This document shows positions 23,048 through 33,280 of a stretch of DNA of 64,000 nucleotides, piece after piece (position 1 is the first letter of the stretch; each line of letters starts with the position of its first letter). Both the position numbers and the translations under genes were made by a program. The notes beneath the pieces were generated by a model. The model made no database searches. It was not told where the DNA came from and saw nothing but the letters and a program-made list of their open reading frames with translations. The stretch is taken from contig NW_026570221.1 in assembly GCF_019649055.1 (NCBI RefSeq), forward strand, positions 1,798,001-1,862,000. Direction: 5' to 3'. Source of the DNA: Paramacrobiotus metropolitanus. Lineage: Eukaryota > Tardigrada > Eutardigrada > Parachela > Macrobiotidae.

Positions 23048-24380
23048 ATGTTGTCGGCCGAGCGAAACAGAATCAAAGAAGAAGCTAAAGATTTGGACAG
23101 AAGAAAAACGATGGCCGATTACGACACGGTCTACCTGTACACGGAACCGCCTTGCAGGAAAATGACGATCGGAGTTAACTTCGGACCCGCTACGCCAGGA
23201 ATCTTTATAGCGGAAGTCACAGATACGATATCGGGAGATCCGATCCCCTTCGCGCCGATGTATATTTCGGAGGAGGATATAGCGTTCGCAAACAGCGAAT
23301 CGGAAAAAGCCCTGGCAACAATCATGAATACTATACCGAGACATAAACGAAAAGTTTTGAATGTCCTAACGGGCGCAATCTCGAGTGTCTTTGGATACCG
23401 AGCAGAGGCAGACGAAGCACTAGTCAGGTTGACCTGCTCCCATCCGGACGGAAATCTGCGTACGGTCTATCATGACCGCTACATAACGGAACTCTTCGAC
23501 ATTCCACCTCCCCCGGAACATATCGCAGCAGAAGAAGAAATGAAAAAGGAGGCTAAGCGGAGGAACCAATTAGCCCAGCCACAAGCTCAGCTATCGGCAG
23601 AGGAAGGTCATGCCGAGATTGCTGACATAATGGGAGAGGAGGACGTACAAGCAGTTGAAGACGCTCCGGCAGACGTCCAGGAAACAGAATCGAATAATGA
23701 ATCACAAAACGAATCAGAAGAGGGATCCGAAGAGGATATTGAAGAAGAGGAGGAAGAGTCACCTTCGGATCATTCGGATGATGAGAAAGAAGAACCAAAA
23801 CCGGCGGTCAAACCAAAGAGAGCAGAAAAATTGGAAAAGGTAATGTCCCGCGAGAAGAAGGTGGAAAGCGAGAAGAAAAAAGATTCGAAGAGAAAAAAGA
23901 GCACGAAAAGGTCAGCTGCGGACTCTGATGCTGACGTCTTCGAGAAACCGCCAGCTGAGGTTGACGAACGAGAAAGGTCATCGTCAACTACGCGGCCAAA
24001 ACAAATCATCATTCAATCGGCAACAGCGACAGAGCCAAAAGAGAAAGCAATCGCAATCGCTGTGAAAAGGCCCGTCGCTCCTATGACATTTAAGGTGGTT
24101 AAAGCGGCAACTCCAAAAGTGAGAAAAGAGAAGTCACAGCGCGAAAAGGAGAAACGTGAAACGTTGCTCGAGTCTTCAGCATCTAAGGCGAGTCGCCCAA
24201 GCACATCGACGGCCGCGGCAAAATCTCCACCGGCATCGCAAAACACGCGAGTCCCGGACGACCGAAAAGAAACCGCAACCGCCCAGCCTTGAAGCAACGT
24301 TGGAAAGGCAACGTAAGAAAGGAAAGGGCACAGTTAAACCGAAAGTGGAGACCAGAGTTGTTAGACGAATAGTGTCGAAG
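23048..24380 (+). pseudogene. ORF-X middle part: small domain, acidic tract, Lys-rich tail
   Basis: In frame with the previous piece. About residues 1-160 look folded (YDTVYLYTEPP, MTIGVNFGPATPGIFIAEVTD, VFGYRAEADEALVRL). Then comes a strongly acidic tract (EEGSEEDIEEEEEESPSD, about 220-240), then Lys/Arg-rich sequence with KKKDSKRKKSTKR and many Ser/Thr. After the TGA at 24290-24292 an alternative frame (basic, ERQRKKGKGTVKPK) continues toward the winged-helix region, implying a frameshift pair. Acidic-then-basic low complexity is typical of chromatin-associated proteins; that is inference. Confidence 0.45.
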
Positions 24381-24382
24381 AA

Positions 24383-26133
24383 ATGGCCAGATACGTCAAT
24401 CGGCATGGCGAAAGTGAGCTAGAGTTCTCGGAACCGGAAGGTAGACCTCCTGTGAAATTTGATGAACCAGACAACGTTATCCTGACCGATGAAGAAGTGG
24501 TTAACACCGTCGACACGGTCATGAAAAATTGGCGTATGAAAGATAAATCGGCTACATTGAAATTCAGAAATGAACTAAGGAAGCACCTGAAGGCCATAGG
24601 GCGTAGTTCCACAAAGCGGAACTTCGAAACCCTTTTGGATCACGCACGAATTTCCGGGAAACTAACCCAGAAACACTACGGTTTCCATTGTAAGGCGAAA
24701 ATTTTCCGGACAGGTGCTATTGACAAGTCGCTGATGAATACGAACGCTGATACGCAGGGCCGAATTGACTATGCCATTAGTCAGAGCGCCAGTCCGTTGG
24801 GAACGACCCACAGACGCATTTGCCAAATTATTAATGGAATGTGGTACGCAGGCAATGGTAACATGTCAGAGATTGAAGAAGCCACCGCAAAATAACTGAC
24901 TAAGATGATCGAAGAAGGCAAAGTCCGAACGTGCAATGCAAATATGGGGCTCCCAATCCGGTATACAACACTCGGTCTGATACCGGCTGAATTGTTGGAA
25001 TATAATCACTACTCCGACAGTGAGGATACGACGTTGCTTCCGGCCGTGAAAGAGAAGGCCCAAAAGGATGAACAGAAGAAGAAACAGTCAAAGAAAAAGA
25101 ACCCCATGGATTCAGAAACCGACTCAGAGACGGCACCGACCGCCCCTGCATCGACACCGGAAAAAGCCGGGCCAAGCGGAACGAGCGGACAATCAAAAGG
25201 TCACCAAAGTTCCGATGATGATGGGCATAAAAAGGTCACGCCCCGAACAGACAAGTCAGCGGTACAGACAGAAACGTTACCGAAGAAAACAAAAGGCAGT
25301 GAGCCTACATCGGCCAAATCATCGTCAAGTTCCATGGCGAAACTGACGATCGATGAAACAGAAAGAAGCGCGGACTCGGCACCCTCCCAGAGCAAAGAGA
25401 CTAAGAAGAAACCGGAAATATTGGACTATATGATCGGATTACCATTAACCGATCAGAATCAGTCCTGGGTTGAGATCCAGCATACCTTATTGCCAAAAAA
25501 GGATTGTCTCATGCTCTTGGCTGAATTGAGAGATACCGTGTGCAGAAATACGGTAACCAATTTGAACCACACGAGATCTGACCGAATGATCAAGAGAGCC
25601 TACAAAGAGGGAAAGTTGGGCTTCCGGTACCTGGAAAAGAACCAATGGGCATATTACCTCCCATCGGCAACGAAAGAGCGACGCTTAAAATGGACCTGAT
25701 GTGTTGGAAAATAGCCATCACAGACGCGGCGATGCAAGTTATCGGCGGAACGAATGGAGTGACGTGGAGTGACCTATCGAATTATTTTGCCGCCAATTAC
25801 GAGCTGGGAGAGTATAACATCGATAAAGATATTGAATGGATCCATAAGGCAGTCGAAAGCTTTGTCGACGAAAACGTTTTGGAAATGAAATACGTCGACG
25901 TGAATAAGGATCCGAGGATTTACCTCAAACCATATGACAAGTCAGCCGATAAACCGCAGGCCAAAGTAACCAAGTCGTCAGTCGAACGAACGGAAACTGA
26001 GACTGTGGCGACAACGTCGACCGAAAAGGAGTCAACCGGAACTGAAAGTGCGACAACGGACGCACCGGCTCCACCGCAGACTGCGACATCGGGATCTGCG
26101 GATGAAACAGCAAGAGTGAACAGATACGCGTAG
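24383..26133 (+). pseudogene. ORF-X C-terminal part with four winged-helix-like repeats
   Basis: A TAA at 24893-24895 and a frame change near 25660 interrupt an otherwise single frame. Four stretches of about 70 residues fit a helix-helix-helix-wing pattern: about 24510-24715 (ends ISGKLTQKHYGFHCKAKI), 24765-24990 (RIDYAISQSAS...LTKMIEEGKVRTC), 25450-25665 (MLLAELRDTV...YKEGKLGFRYL) and 25690-25935 (ITDAAMQVIGGTNGVTW...VDENVLEMKYV...RIYLKP). The last two ends, GKL/ENVL followed by beta-strand-like sequence, resemble linker histone H1/H5 globular (H15) domains. Lys/Ser/Pro-rich linkers join them. If right, the element encodes a multi-domain linker-histone-like DNA-binding protein. I cannot run a profile search, so this is a fold-level guess. 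Confidence 0.45.
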
Positions 26134-26487
26134 TACGTGGTTAGGAAGGTCCACCACATACTACGAAAATGGCATAAAACAGTTAAAATTAACGAAGGCG
26201 GAAATTGAACGGCGTAAAAACGTTAAAAGGGGATGGGAAATGAAAATTAGCGAAGGTGCTAAAAACGATATGTGAAAGGTCACAGCAGTCAGAATAGGCG
26301 AATGAGCTTAATACTGATATCGTGGAAAGGTCACCACGTTACAGTAGCAAAAAGGTCATCAGGAGCTGGGAAAGTCTCAGCTCAGTACCGGAATAGCCTA
26401 ATTAGGCGTACCAGCTCATAAGAATGAACGGAAAATGGGTATGCAATATTATTCTGACATGCCTTAATATCAGATTGAAAGTTGAAG
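26134..26487 (+). other. Spacer between ORF-X and ORF-Y, packed with hairpins
   Basis: No frame. Hairpins in a row: TAGTA-GTGG/CCAC-TACTA enclosing AAGGTC (26131-26163), TTAGC/GCTAA with loop GAAGGT (26247-26262), TGTG/CACA with loop AAAGGT (26271-26284), CGTGG/CCACG with loop AAAGGTCA (26321-26338) and GAGCTG/CAGCTC with loop GGAAAGTCT (26363-26383). Another AAAGGTCA is at 26351. Confidence 0.75.
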
Positions 26488-29392
26488 ATGGCTCAAAAAG
26501 GTCAAGCCAAACGACAAAGTACACCGGCGCCTCTCGCGGTGAGAAGTCAAGCTGCACCTGCACCGGCGAGAAATCAAACGGCATCGGCGCCTACGACAAG
26601 CCGAGCAGCGCCAGTGCCCATGACGAACCAAGTGGCACCTAAACCGGCGAAAAGTCAAGCGGCGCCCACACCTACGAAAACTCAGGCATCAGCACCTGCC
26701 CCAACGAAAGCAGCACTTCCGCCACACGTCAACTGGTTTACGGGCTTCAACTCTGAATGTCCGGACTGTGTTCGAAACAAAAAAGTGGCTAACGCAGGTT
26801 TCCCATGCTGGAATTGCGTCTACAGATTACCGGTGAACGAGCGGACTATTGTGGCATACACTGAGGCCGCCCGGGGGAACAAGGACGTCTATCGCTACGT
26901 CACTAACGCACAGAATTGGAAGAATGTCCCACCTAAGGAGAAAATGTTGATAGAAGACCGTAACCGATAAGCCATTCGGAATGGTGAACTCGGCTGGGAC
27001 GCAACGCTGGAACCGATGCAGGATGATGACGCTGACGCATATCGGGCAGAATTTGAAGCCACTATGGAAAAGATGATGCAGGATAAGCAGAAGCAGGAAC
27101 AAGAAGAAGAGTTGGTTGCTAGACGAAAATGTGCGGAACAACGAGCAGCGCAGGAGCACCGAGATAATTTGGCAGGACGAGGGAAGTCTCCTGCACCTAT
27201 CGCACAATTCAAGGCGAATGAATCGGAAGTGAGAGTGAAGGCCATTCTCTTTCAAATCGACGAGCTGGTAAAGGAACCGTCGAAGGTTGACCCAGAATTG
27301 TTCCAAGTCCTTCTTCGAGAGAAATTGCACTTAGAACAAGGACGAGCGCCAACGCCGACCACCAAAGTACTGGTCGAAAAGATGACGGAAGCGGCCAGAA
27401 AAGCACATCAAGTCGAACGGGATGTGATGAGGGCCTTCCAGAACTTCAGTCGTGAAGATAATTTTACACGACCTTGATCGCCAGCGCGCAAGGAACACGA
27501 AAGGTCACGAGAATACTCACGCGAACGGAACTACGATTCCCGCAACCAAAGGTCACGGGAGTATTCACGGGAACGGACGCGTGACTATCGTAACGAACAA
27601 GACGATAGGTCACGAGATCGATCGCACGATCGCGACTACCGAGGCGGAAGATCGTGGGAACGACATGGCGATCAGGTAATTGAGACTACTGCGCATCGAC
27701 GCCATGAAACGGACCGACGCCGAGATGAGCCACGCCGACAAACGCCTCTCGGAATCGCATTCTGTCATCCCAAAATCAGAGGATTTACACCGGAACGACA
27801 ACGGGCTGGTGAAGCAAGAAGCGGTGGTTCCGGCACATCAAACCGGAGTAGAAGCCCGTATGATAAGGGGTGGCAAGAAGACATGAATTACTTTGCCGGA
27901 TTTGAATTGAATAACAAAAAAGGTCATCGAGTGGAGAACGAGAAGAATGCCCACCGAAACATCACAAAGTCAAGTCAGTGGTTCACATGGTGGAGCCATT
28001 GGTGGTAACCTTAAACGATGATGAACCGATGGAAGTATCATCACAGGATAATACCATTCATCGGAGGAATGTGGTGTTGGACTCCGATCTGCAACCGTCG
28101 ACATCGGCGAGTAAGGAACCGCCGCGACGCGAACCAGAGAGTCCACGTGAACAAGGAAGCCGACGTGAACCTGAAAAACGACGTGAGCCTGATGCTTGTC
28201 GCGAAGAAAACAAGACTTCCAGGTTCGATAATCCTCGAACGCAACCGGAATTGATCGACATGACCTTTAACATGGACGATCTCGAGGAACAGCGAGCCGA
28301 AATTTGTCGATATTTAGGAGTCGACATTGAAACGGAAGTGTCGGCGACGATATTGACGCAGCTGGGCAATCTCATAACTTTCTTGATCGACTCGGAATAT
28401 GAGCTCGAGATTAAAGAGGGATACTTGGGTGGATTGAAAATCACCAAGGAACATGCGACCGCGCAGTACATGCCTGTTCGGCAATCCGGCTTACCGAGTT
28501 TGATCGACTTGAATTTAATGAATACCCCATTGGACACAGCTGATACAACGGGATGGACTCAGTTTCGCTACATCGAATGTAAGGAACGAAGGGGACATGT
28601 AGCACAGTTCGTCCTACGTCACGTTAACCCGGCCTTCAAAGTGTTGGCATTACGAGCCGCGATTGGCTTGGTTGTCGATCCCACTAATCATGACGCCCGA
28701 ACGTGGGGTCAGAAGATCTTTGCGGCGCGATTGTCACATTACCCGGGCCAGTTGTTCTCGGACGGGTTGAAAAATAAAAATCCTTTGGTGTTTTGAGAAA
28801 AGGCGGCCAAGTTGGGAATGTCATCCAAACATCACGCGATAGCCAAGAAAGCGAGCGATGATTTGGCCACATGTAAAGATCGACTTTCATGGCCAGACGC
28901 TAAAAGAATATTCGATTCGCAGTACCAGGGATGGCTCGATCGGATCCGCGACACGATGGGATCGCGGTATATCGAACCGAAGGATAAGTCCATGCTTATA
29001 TCGAGCAACACTTGGTATGGAACGGATCCCACAAACCGGCACAAGCGCAAGTTCCTAATACGCCGCGAAAACGAGCTGCTAAGAATCAGCAAATTCGCGA
29101 TCAGTACGAGGATGCGAAGCAGCGATTGGCCAACGATCCTCAAAACCGGAATTTACAACGAGCGGAAAATGATGCACGACATCAGTTGGACGCGATCAAA
29201 CGTTCCCGACAAGGAAAAGGTCGTGGAGCACGAAGTAACGTTGCTCGTGCTCCAGTGGAAGACGCCATGCAGGTCGAGTCGACAGAACCGGTTGATCGAA
29301 CCTCTGACAAGAATCAGCGTAGTTCAACTCGGAAACGACCGCCTCGAAAAGATGGCGACGGAGAGGGGTCAAGTGAGACGATGGACCAGTGA
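26488..29392 (+). pseudogene. Terminal reading frame ORF-Y, family A copy 2
   Basis: ATG at 26488. After an Ala/Pro/Lys-rich leader comes a zinc-binding site ECPDC...PCWNC (CX2C-X14-CX2C, about residues 92-112) followed by NERT. Then a helical region, an RS-like tract (ERSREYSRERNY, RSREYSRERTRDY) and a C-terminal domain: EICRYLG, LPSLIDLNLMNTPLD, HVNPAFKVLALRAAIGL. The tail is basic with KRSRQGKGRG. Compared with copy 1, stops are at 26968-26970, 27475-27477 and 28794-28796, with frame changes near 27965 and 29020. In copy 2 the first and second halves join without a stop, which shows that ORF-Y is one protein of about 960 residues. Family B has the same CX2C...CX2C-NERT start and the same C-terminal domain. 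Biochemical role unknown. Confidence 0.75.
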
Positions 29393-30005
29393 ACTTGACT
29401 TAAAGAGGAGTTGCTACGGCTTTGAGTCGGCTCTCCCATTTCATCGATCCACTACCCACTCTAAGCGAAGAGAATCGACGGTAATCAGCCGGATCTCTTA
29501 ACGGAGTAGCTACGGTGAATCTGGCCGGCTTTCTGAAAAAGGTTAACATGAATTATGCGACGAGATGACCTTTACCAGGGAGGCAAGCTGAAATGCTAGA
29601 GAGTCGACGAAAAACGGCTAAGTTTCTCCATGACTTTTAATCGAAAATGAAGTCAAATTGAAAAGCGGATTACCGATGTCGCACATCTATGCCGAAAATG
29701 GTTCTACTAGGGAGGGAGCGAAATTACGCTTGTCTATATGACGTCCCTCCATGACCTTTGCGGATCTCATTATACAGTCGTACTATGATACGCACCTTAT
29801 TCCAAAGACGAAGAAGCAGTATTCCTAAGTCGTACTTGATACGCACCTTATTCCAAAAAGCGGATGTGATGAAAGTCGCACTAGATGCGCATGATGCTCG
29901 AGCGGAGCGAAGTTGCTCAAAATGGACCGGAATGGATTAAAGTTCCTAATGGTGGACGGGGATACCTGTGACCTTTACGAGTGGAGGATCCTAGTCTACG
30001 GAATT
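29393..30005 (+). other. 3' non-coding region, family A copy 2
   Basis: Shorter homologue of 2524-3485: the same GCTACGG...GCCGGC blocks, CCAGGGAGG...CCCTCCATGACC stem-loop halves and reverse-oriented TGACCTTT at 29566, 29752 and 29969. No coding frame. Confidence 0.6.
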
Positions 30006-30820
30006 TTTGATTAATTGCTTCTGTTGATCTGTTATAATTGTTGATCTGTTTTTGTATTAGAATTGATATGGAATAGTATTTTGATACAGATCTCTTTATT
30101 CACATTGTATAAATTGGAATTATGTGATAAAATGGATTAGAGAATCTGATTTTTTTACGAGCGCGCACAGACAGCGGCCAACGATTGGAATTGGACGGAT
30201 TGGATTCAGCCTCGAGGGACCTCGGCATCCCTCCCAGAGGCTTGTGAGGCGATGGCTACCCTGCGTCCACCTTCATGACGCTACGCGAGCGCTTCGTTGC
30301 ACCACCCCGTGGGGAATTGCCGTAGTTGCCGTCTGTGATGTGTCTCGCTTCTGATTGGCTGACGGCTACAGCCGTTCATTGTAGGCGGCATCCATAAATT
30401 ACCTCACGCAAGTTGGGGGAGGGGGGAGGTCCTGAAAGCGTTACTGTTGTTACAAAGAGGAGGGGGGTATTAAAAACTTTGTTACGATTCTGACGTCACC
30501 ATGCTATACCTATGGAGGGGTTCTAAATTTGTTACGTAGCGCTCAGGGGAGGGGATCAGAGTTTGTTAGCACTGGTGACATAGGGGGAGGGGGGTATCAA
30601 AATGTCGAATTTTTGCTTTACGTAATTTATGGATGCCGCATGTTCACTGTGCGCAGTGGGTTAACGCCGCTGAGAGCGGATTGAACTTGGCTCTCTGAGC
30701 GGTGTGAATGTTAGTGTTGATTTAGCCGTGAGCAGAACTGCTAATAAAAGTGTATTGACTATTGCGTATACTGGATGTCGAGCGTTGCGCTTTTATTCCA
30801 CAGGAGTAACGTTATACACT
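30006..30820 (+). repeat. LTR-like 3' terminus, family A copy 2
   Basis: Begins with tandem TTGATCTG words shared with copy 1. AATAAA at 30743-30748 is a plausible poly(A) signal. The end may be near GTTATACA (about 30811-30818). A 255-bp MITE sits inside. Borders are uncertain because no 5' LTR is present. Confidence 0.5.
30385..30639. mobile_element. 255-bp MITE inside the LTR-like region
   Basis: Perfect 18-bp terminal inverted repeats: GCGGCATCCATAAATTAC at 30385 and its complement ending at 30639. The interior has G-runs (GGGGGAGGGGGG). It is absent from the matching place of copy 1 near 3840, so it inserted after the copies separated. No coding capacity. Confidence 0.8.
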
Positions 30821-31762
30821 ACACAGAGTCCTGTCAGTCTGGACTACTGTCCTGGATTCATCCTGAGTCCACGGTAATAAGTGACTCGGCTTGCATTTCA
30901 ACCTAACCTATGCCTAATTAATTGCGATTTTGTGCCAACAATGTGATAGATTTTTTAATTTAGTTGTAATTGATACATATCTCTAATAGCGGTAGTATAT
31001 CGTAATCATGGAGGTAACAAAGCGGAAGACGCAGTTGATTTGTTACTTTTATCGTATCCGGATCAAATTAAAGTAGCTGTAACAGGAAACTGAGAAAGTT
31101 TTCCAGACTTGATGCACCCTACTTGTACCGTACTCAGTGACGCAGTAGAAGAATTGACACATTTCATGAGGCTGCAGACTATAGTATAAATAAATCTAAC
31201 ACGGACCGTGTAGTTACGCCTTCCGGTAACATATTGGTGATTTTCCTAGATTTCAGGTATATTCCGCGTGTTGATCGTAAATTTTGGTCGCTTCATCTAG
31301 AGTAGTCGATTTATAATTGTTGGATATAAAGTACATAGGCATAGCGATGTATTGTACTGCGACTCGCTTGATACTCGCACGATGTGCCGATAATTCGTAC
31401 ACCTTCAGTCTTGTGATTAAAGGCAAAGAGATCGATTTGTGGCTTTGGTGATTTTATGGTGCGGCTCATAAATGTTGCCGAAGTAATTTTATAGCTTTTA
31501 GGCCTGTGACATGCATTCTTCAGAAATAAGCTTCATTGTGTGACTGTACATACAGAAATTCCAAAGATTTCGATAAGCAAATAAAAATATTAATCTCATA
31601 TAAAAAATCACAATATAATTTGTATCCCATAAGGAAGTCATTTTTACGATTGATCCCCTAAATAAATGGTTAAGTTAGCTAGGTAAGTATAGCTTCATGG
31701 TTGCAGATTTGTTGGCCTCATTTTAAATACATCAGTACATTACTGCGTGTATATAAAAAAAA
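30821..31762. other. Intergenic, no gene seen
   Basis: Mostly AT-rich with short frames. Nothing recognisable on either strand. Confidence 0.4.
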
Positions 31763-33150
31763 TCACGAGGCGGTGTATCGAGGTGGAGGCTCGGGCATCG
31801 GATATACCGGCGTTTCCGCTCCACTACTGGCTATTGCCGTGGCATATGTAGGCGGTGGCGGAACATTGTCGGGCATCCCAATCACGCTGACCCCGATATC
31901 CTCCCCACGGTTCCGGCGCTCATCCCACGCCGTTCTCCTCGATTTCCACACCACCGACAAGGCGACCATGTTGATAAGGAAGGCGACAAGCCCAACGGCG
32001 GTACTGGATGACCCGGCTACTTGCCTGTTCTTCTTGGTCTGATTCTGGACCGCTTCGGCCACATCATACAGGCCCATGGAGTCCATCTGTTCGATGAACT
32101 CTTCGGTATCATCGCGGGCCAGCGACTGGTGGGTCATTTGCAGTAATAAGATGAGCCCGTGGAGGAAGGCGGCCGTGCCCACTAGAATGGACAGGGTGCT
32201 GACCAGGGCAGCGAAACGCAGCAGATAGTCCAGGCGGAAGTCGCGGTTGGGTGTGGCCGGTGGGAGACCGAGGGCTTTCGCCAGAGAAAGACCGGTGGAG
32301 ATGGACAAGACGGAAGCTAGGATGAGCCAGGCGGTGAGGACGGCTAACGTGATGGTGTATGCTGCGAACACATAAAATTATTCAATAATTATTTCCATGT
32401 GTCGACATTTGCATCTCTTTAAAGTAATTAGCAACTGGCCGTCAAATGATATAAAGCGCGTATCGTATGTATGCACATTTATGTGTGTACATGTCTTTAT
32501 ATCACGTTTGTACAATTACTATGAGTAGTACTACATCACAGCATGCGGACATAACAATATCAATAAAGTTTACTTAAGTGTCGTACATAAAATATTATTA
32601 CCTATCTATATGCGCACAAACACGTGGCGCTTGCATTTTATATAGGCAACTGCAATGCTATAGTAAATTTGTAACTGAAAATGCGTTAGTTGCAGGGAAA
32701 ATTGCACGGAAGCGATATCGTGCGCACCATATTATTGTTAAAACATTCGTACTTATCAGAAATTTATCATCGTAACAGTTTTGAATAAGTACTCGTATTA
32801 CAGATATCTGCCTGCGGTTAGTTTAAATTTAGAACATACCTCACAAAATTATTATTACATCATTCGTATATCGTAACAACAGAAAAATAACTACAGTACA
32901 CGAACGGTTTTGTGATCTGGCTGTTCACACCAAAAATGAGTTAAAATATGAGGGTCACGATTAGTTGCTACAATTCTGGCTTACGTAAAAAAATGCTCAA
33001 TATGACAATTCCGGCAATGGCACATAGAAAATTGAAAATTCCACCAAATAATCCCAGAACAAAAACCGCTTTCCAAAACGGTTTATCACGAAGTGCACTT
33101 CCTTCCCCGGTAACAGGCGCACGTGACCGGTAGAGATTCAGCTCGGTCAA
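31763..33150 (-). CDS. Four-pass membrane protein with PY motifs, two exons seen
   Basis: Exon 2 (32371 down to the TGA at 31763) encodes three membrane helices (about LAVLTAWLILASVLSI, LVSTLSILVGTAAFLHGLIL and AVGLVAFLINMVALSVVW). A cytoplasmic-type Pro-rich tail carries PPPPTYA and PPPRYT near the end. PPxY motifs of this kind bind WW domains of NEDD4-like ligases. An exon to the right (33150-32985) supplies the first helix (FWKAVFVLGLFGGIFNFLCAIAGIVILSIFL). It ends at a GTAAG donor (32984-32980), and a TTCGCAG acceptor ends just before exon 2 near 32367, giving a 0.6-kb intron that keeps the frame. The true start codon is not clear; a 64-bp tandem duplication lies just upstream. The tetraspan family cannot be named. 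It is the best-preserved host gene in the window. Confidence 0.65.
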
Positions 33151-33152
33151 TG

Positions 33153-33280
33153 GTTTACTGTTCGCAGTACGCGTTATGGCTAGTGGCGAAGCGCGCGATG
33201 GATCCTGCGCAGCGACGTTTACTGTTCGCAGTACGCGTTATGGCTAGTGGCGAAGCGCGCGATGGATCCTGCGCAGCGAC
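33153..33280. repeat. Perfect 64-bp tandem duplication
   Basis: 33153-33216 and 33217-33280 appear identical. The unit is GC-rich (contains GTTCGCAGTACGCG and AAGCGCGCGATGGATCC). It lies at the 5' end of the tetraspan gene on its minus strand; 64 is not a multiple of three, so if transcribed as coding it would shift frame. Confidence 0.85.

Larger units (their letters stand above)
11585..30830 (+). mobile_element. Giant Ty3/gypsy-like element, family A copy 2
   Basis: About 19.2 kb even without its 5' LTR and the start of Gag. Order: Gag capsid fragment and knuckle, protease, linker, RT-RNase H, integrase, ORF-X, hairpin spacer, ORF-Y, 3' non-coding region, LTR-like end with a MITE inside it. 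Every frame carries stops or frameshifts, so the copy is dead. Length and the two large frames after integrase set it apart from standard 5-8 kb gypsy elements; giant relatives such as Ogre (plants) and Burro (planarians) exist. About 46 AAAGGTCA octamers lie in it. Confidence 0.85.

Noticed and set aside
21170-26133. ORF-X as an envelope gene making this an errantivirus-like element
   Set aside because: No signal peptide, transmembrane helix or fusion motif; the sequence is hydrophilic and low-complexity with winged-helix-like parts.
1-30005. AAAGGTCA sites as host enhancers captured for nuclear-receptor control
   Set aside because: Kept only as an alternative: they are spread through coding sequence and often sit in hairpin loops, and family B uses a different loop, which a receptor model does not explain.
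30895-30920. Telomere-like AACCTAACCTA
   Set aside because: Only two units and no array; not enough for a telomeric or interstitial telomeric repeat.
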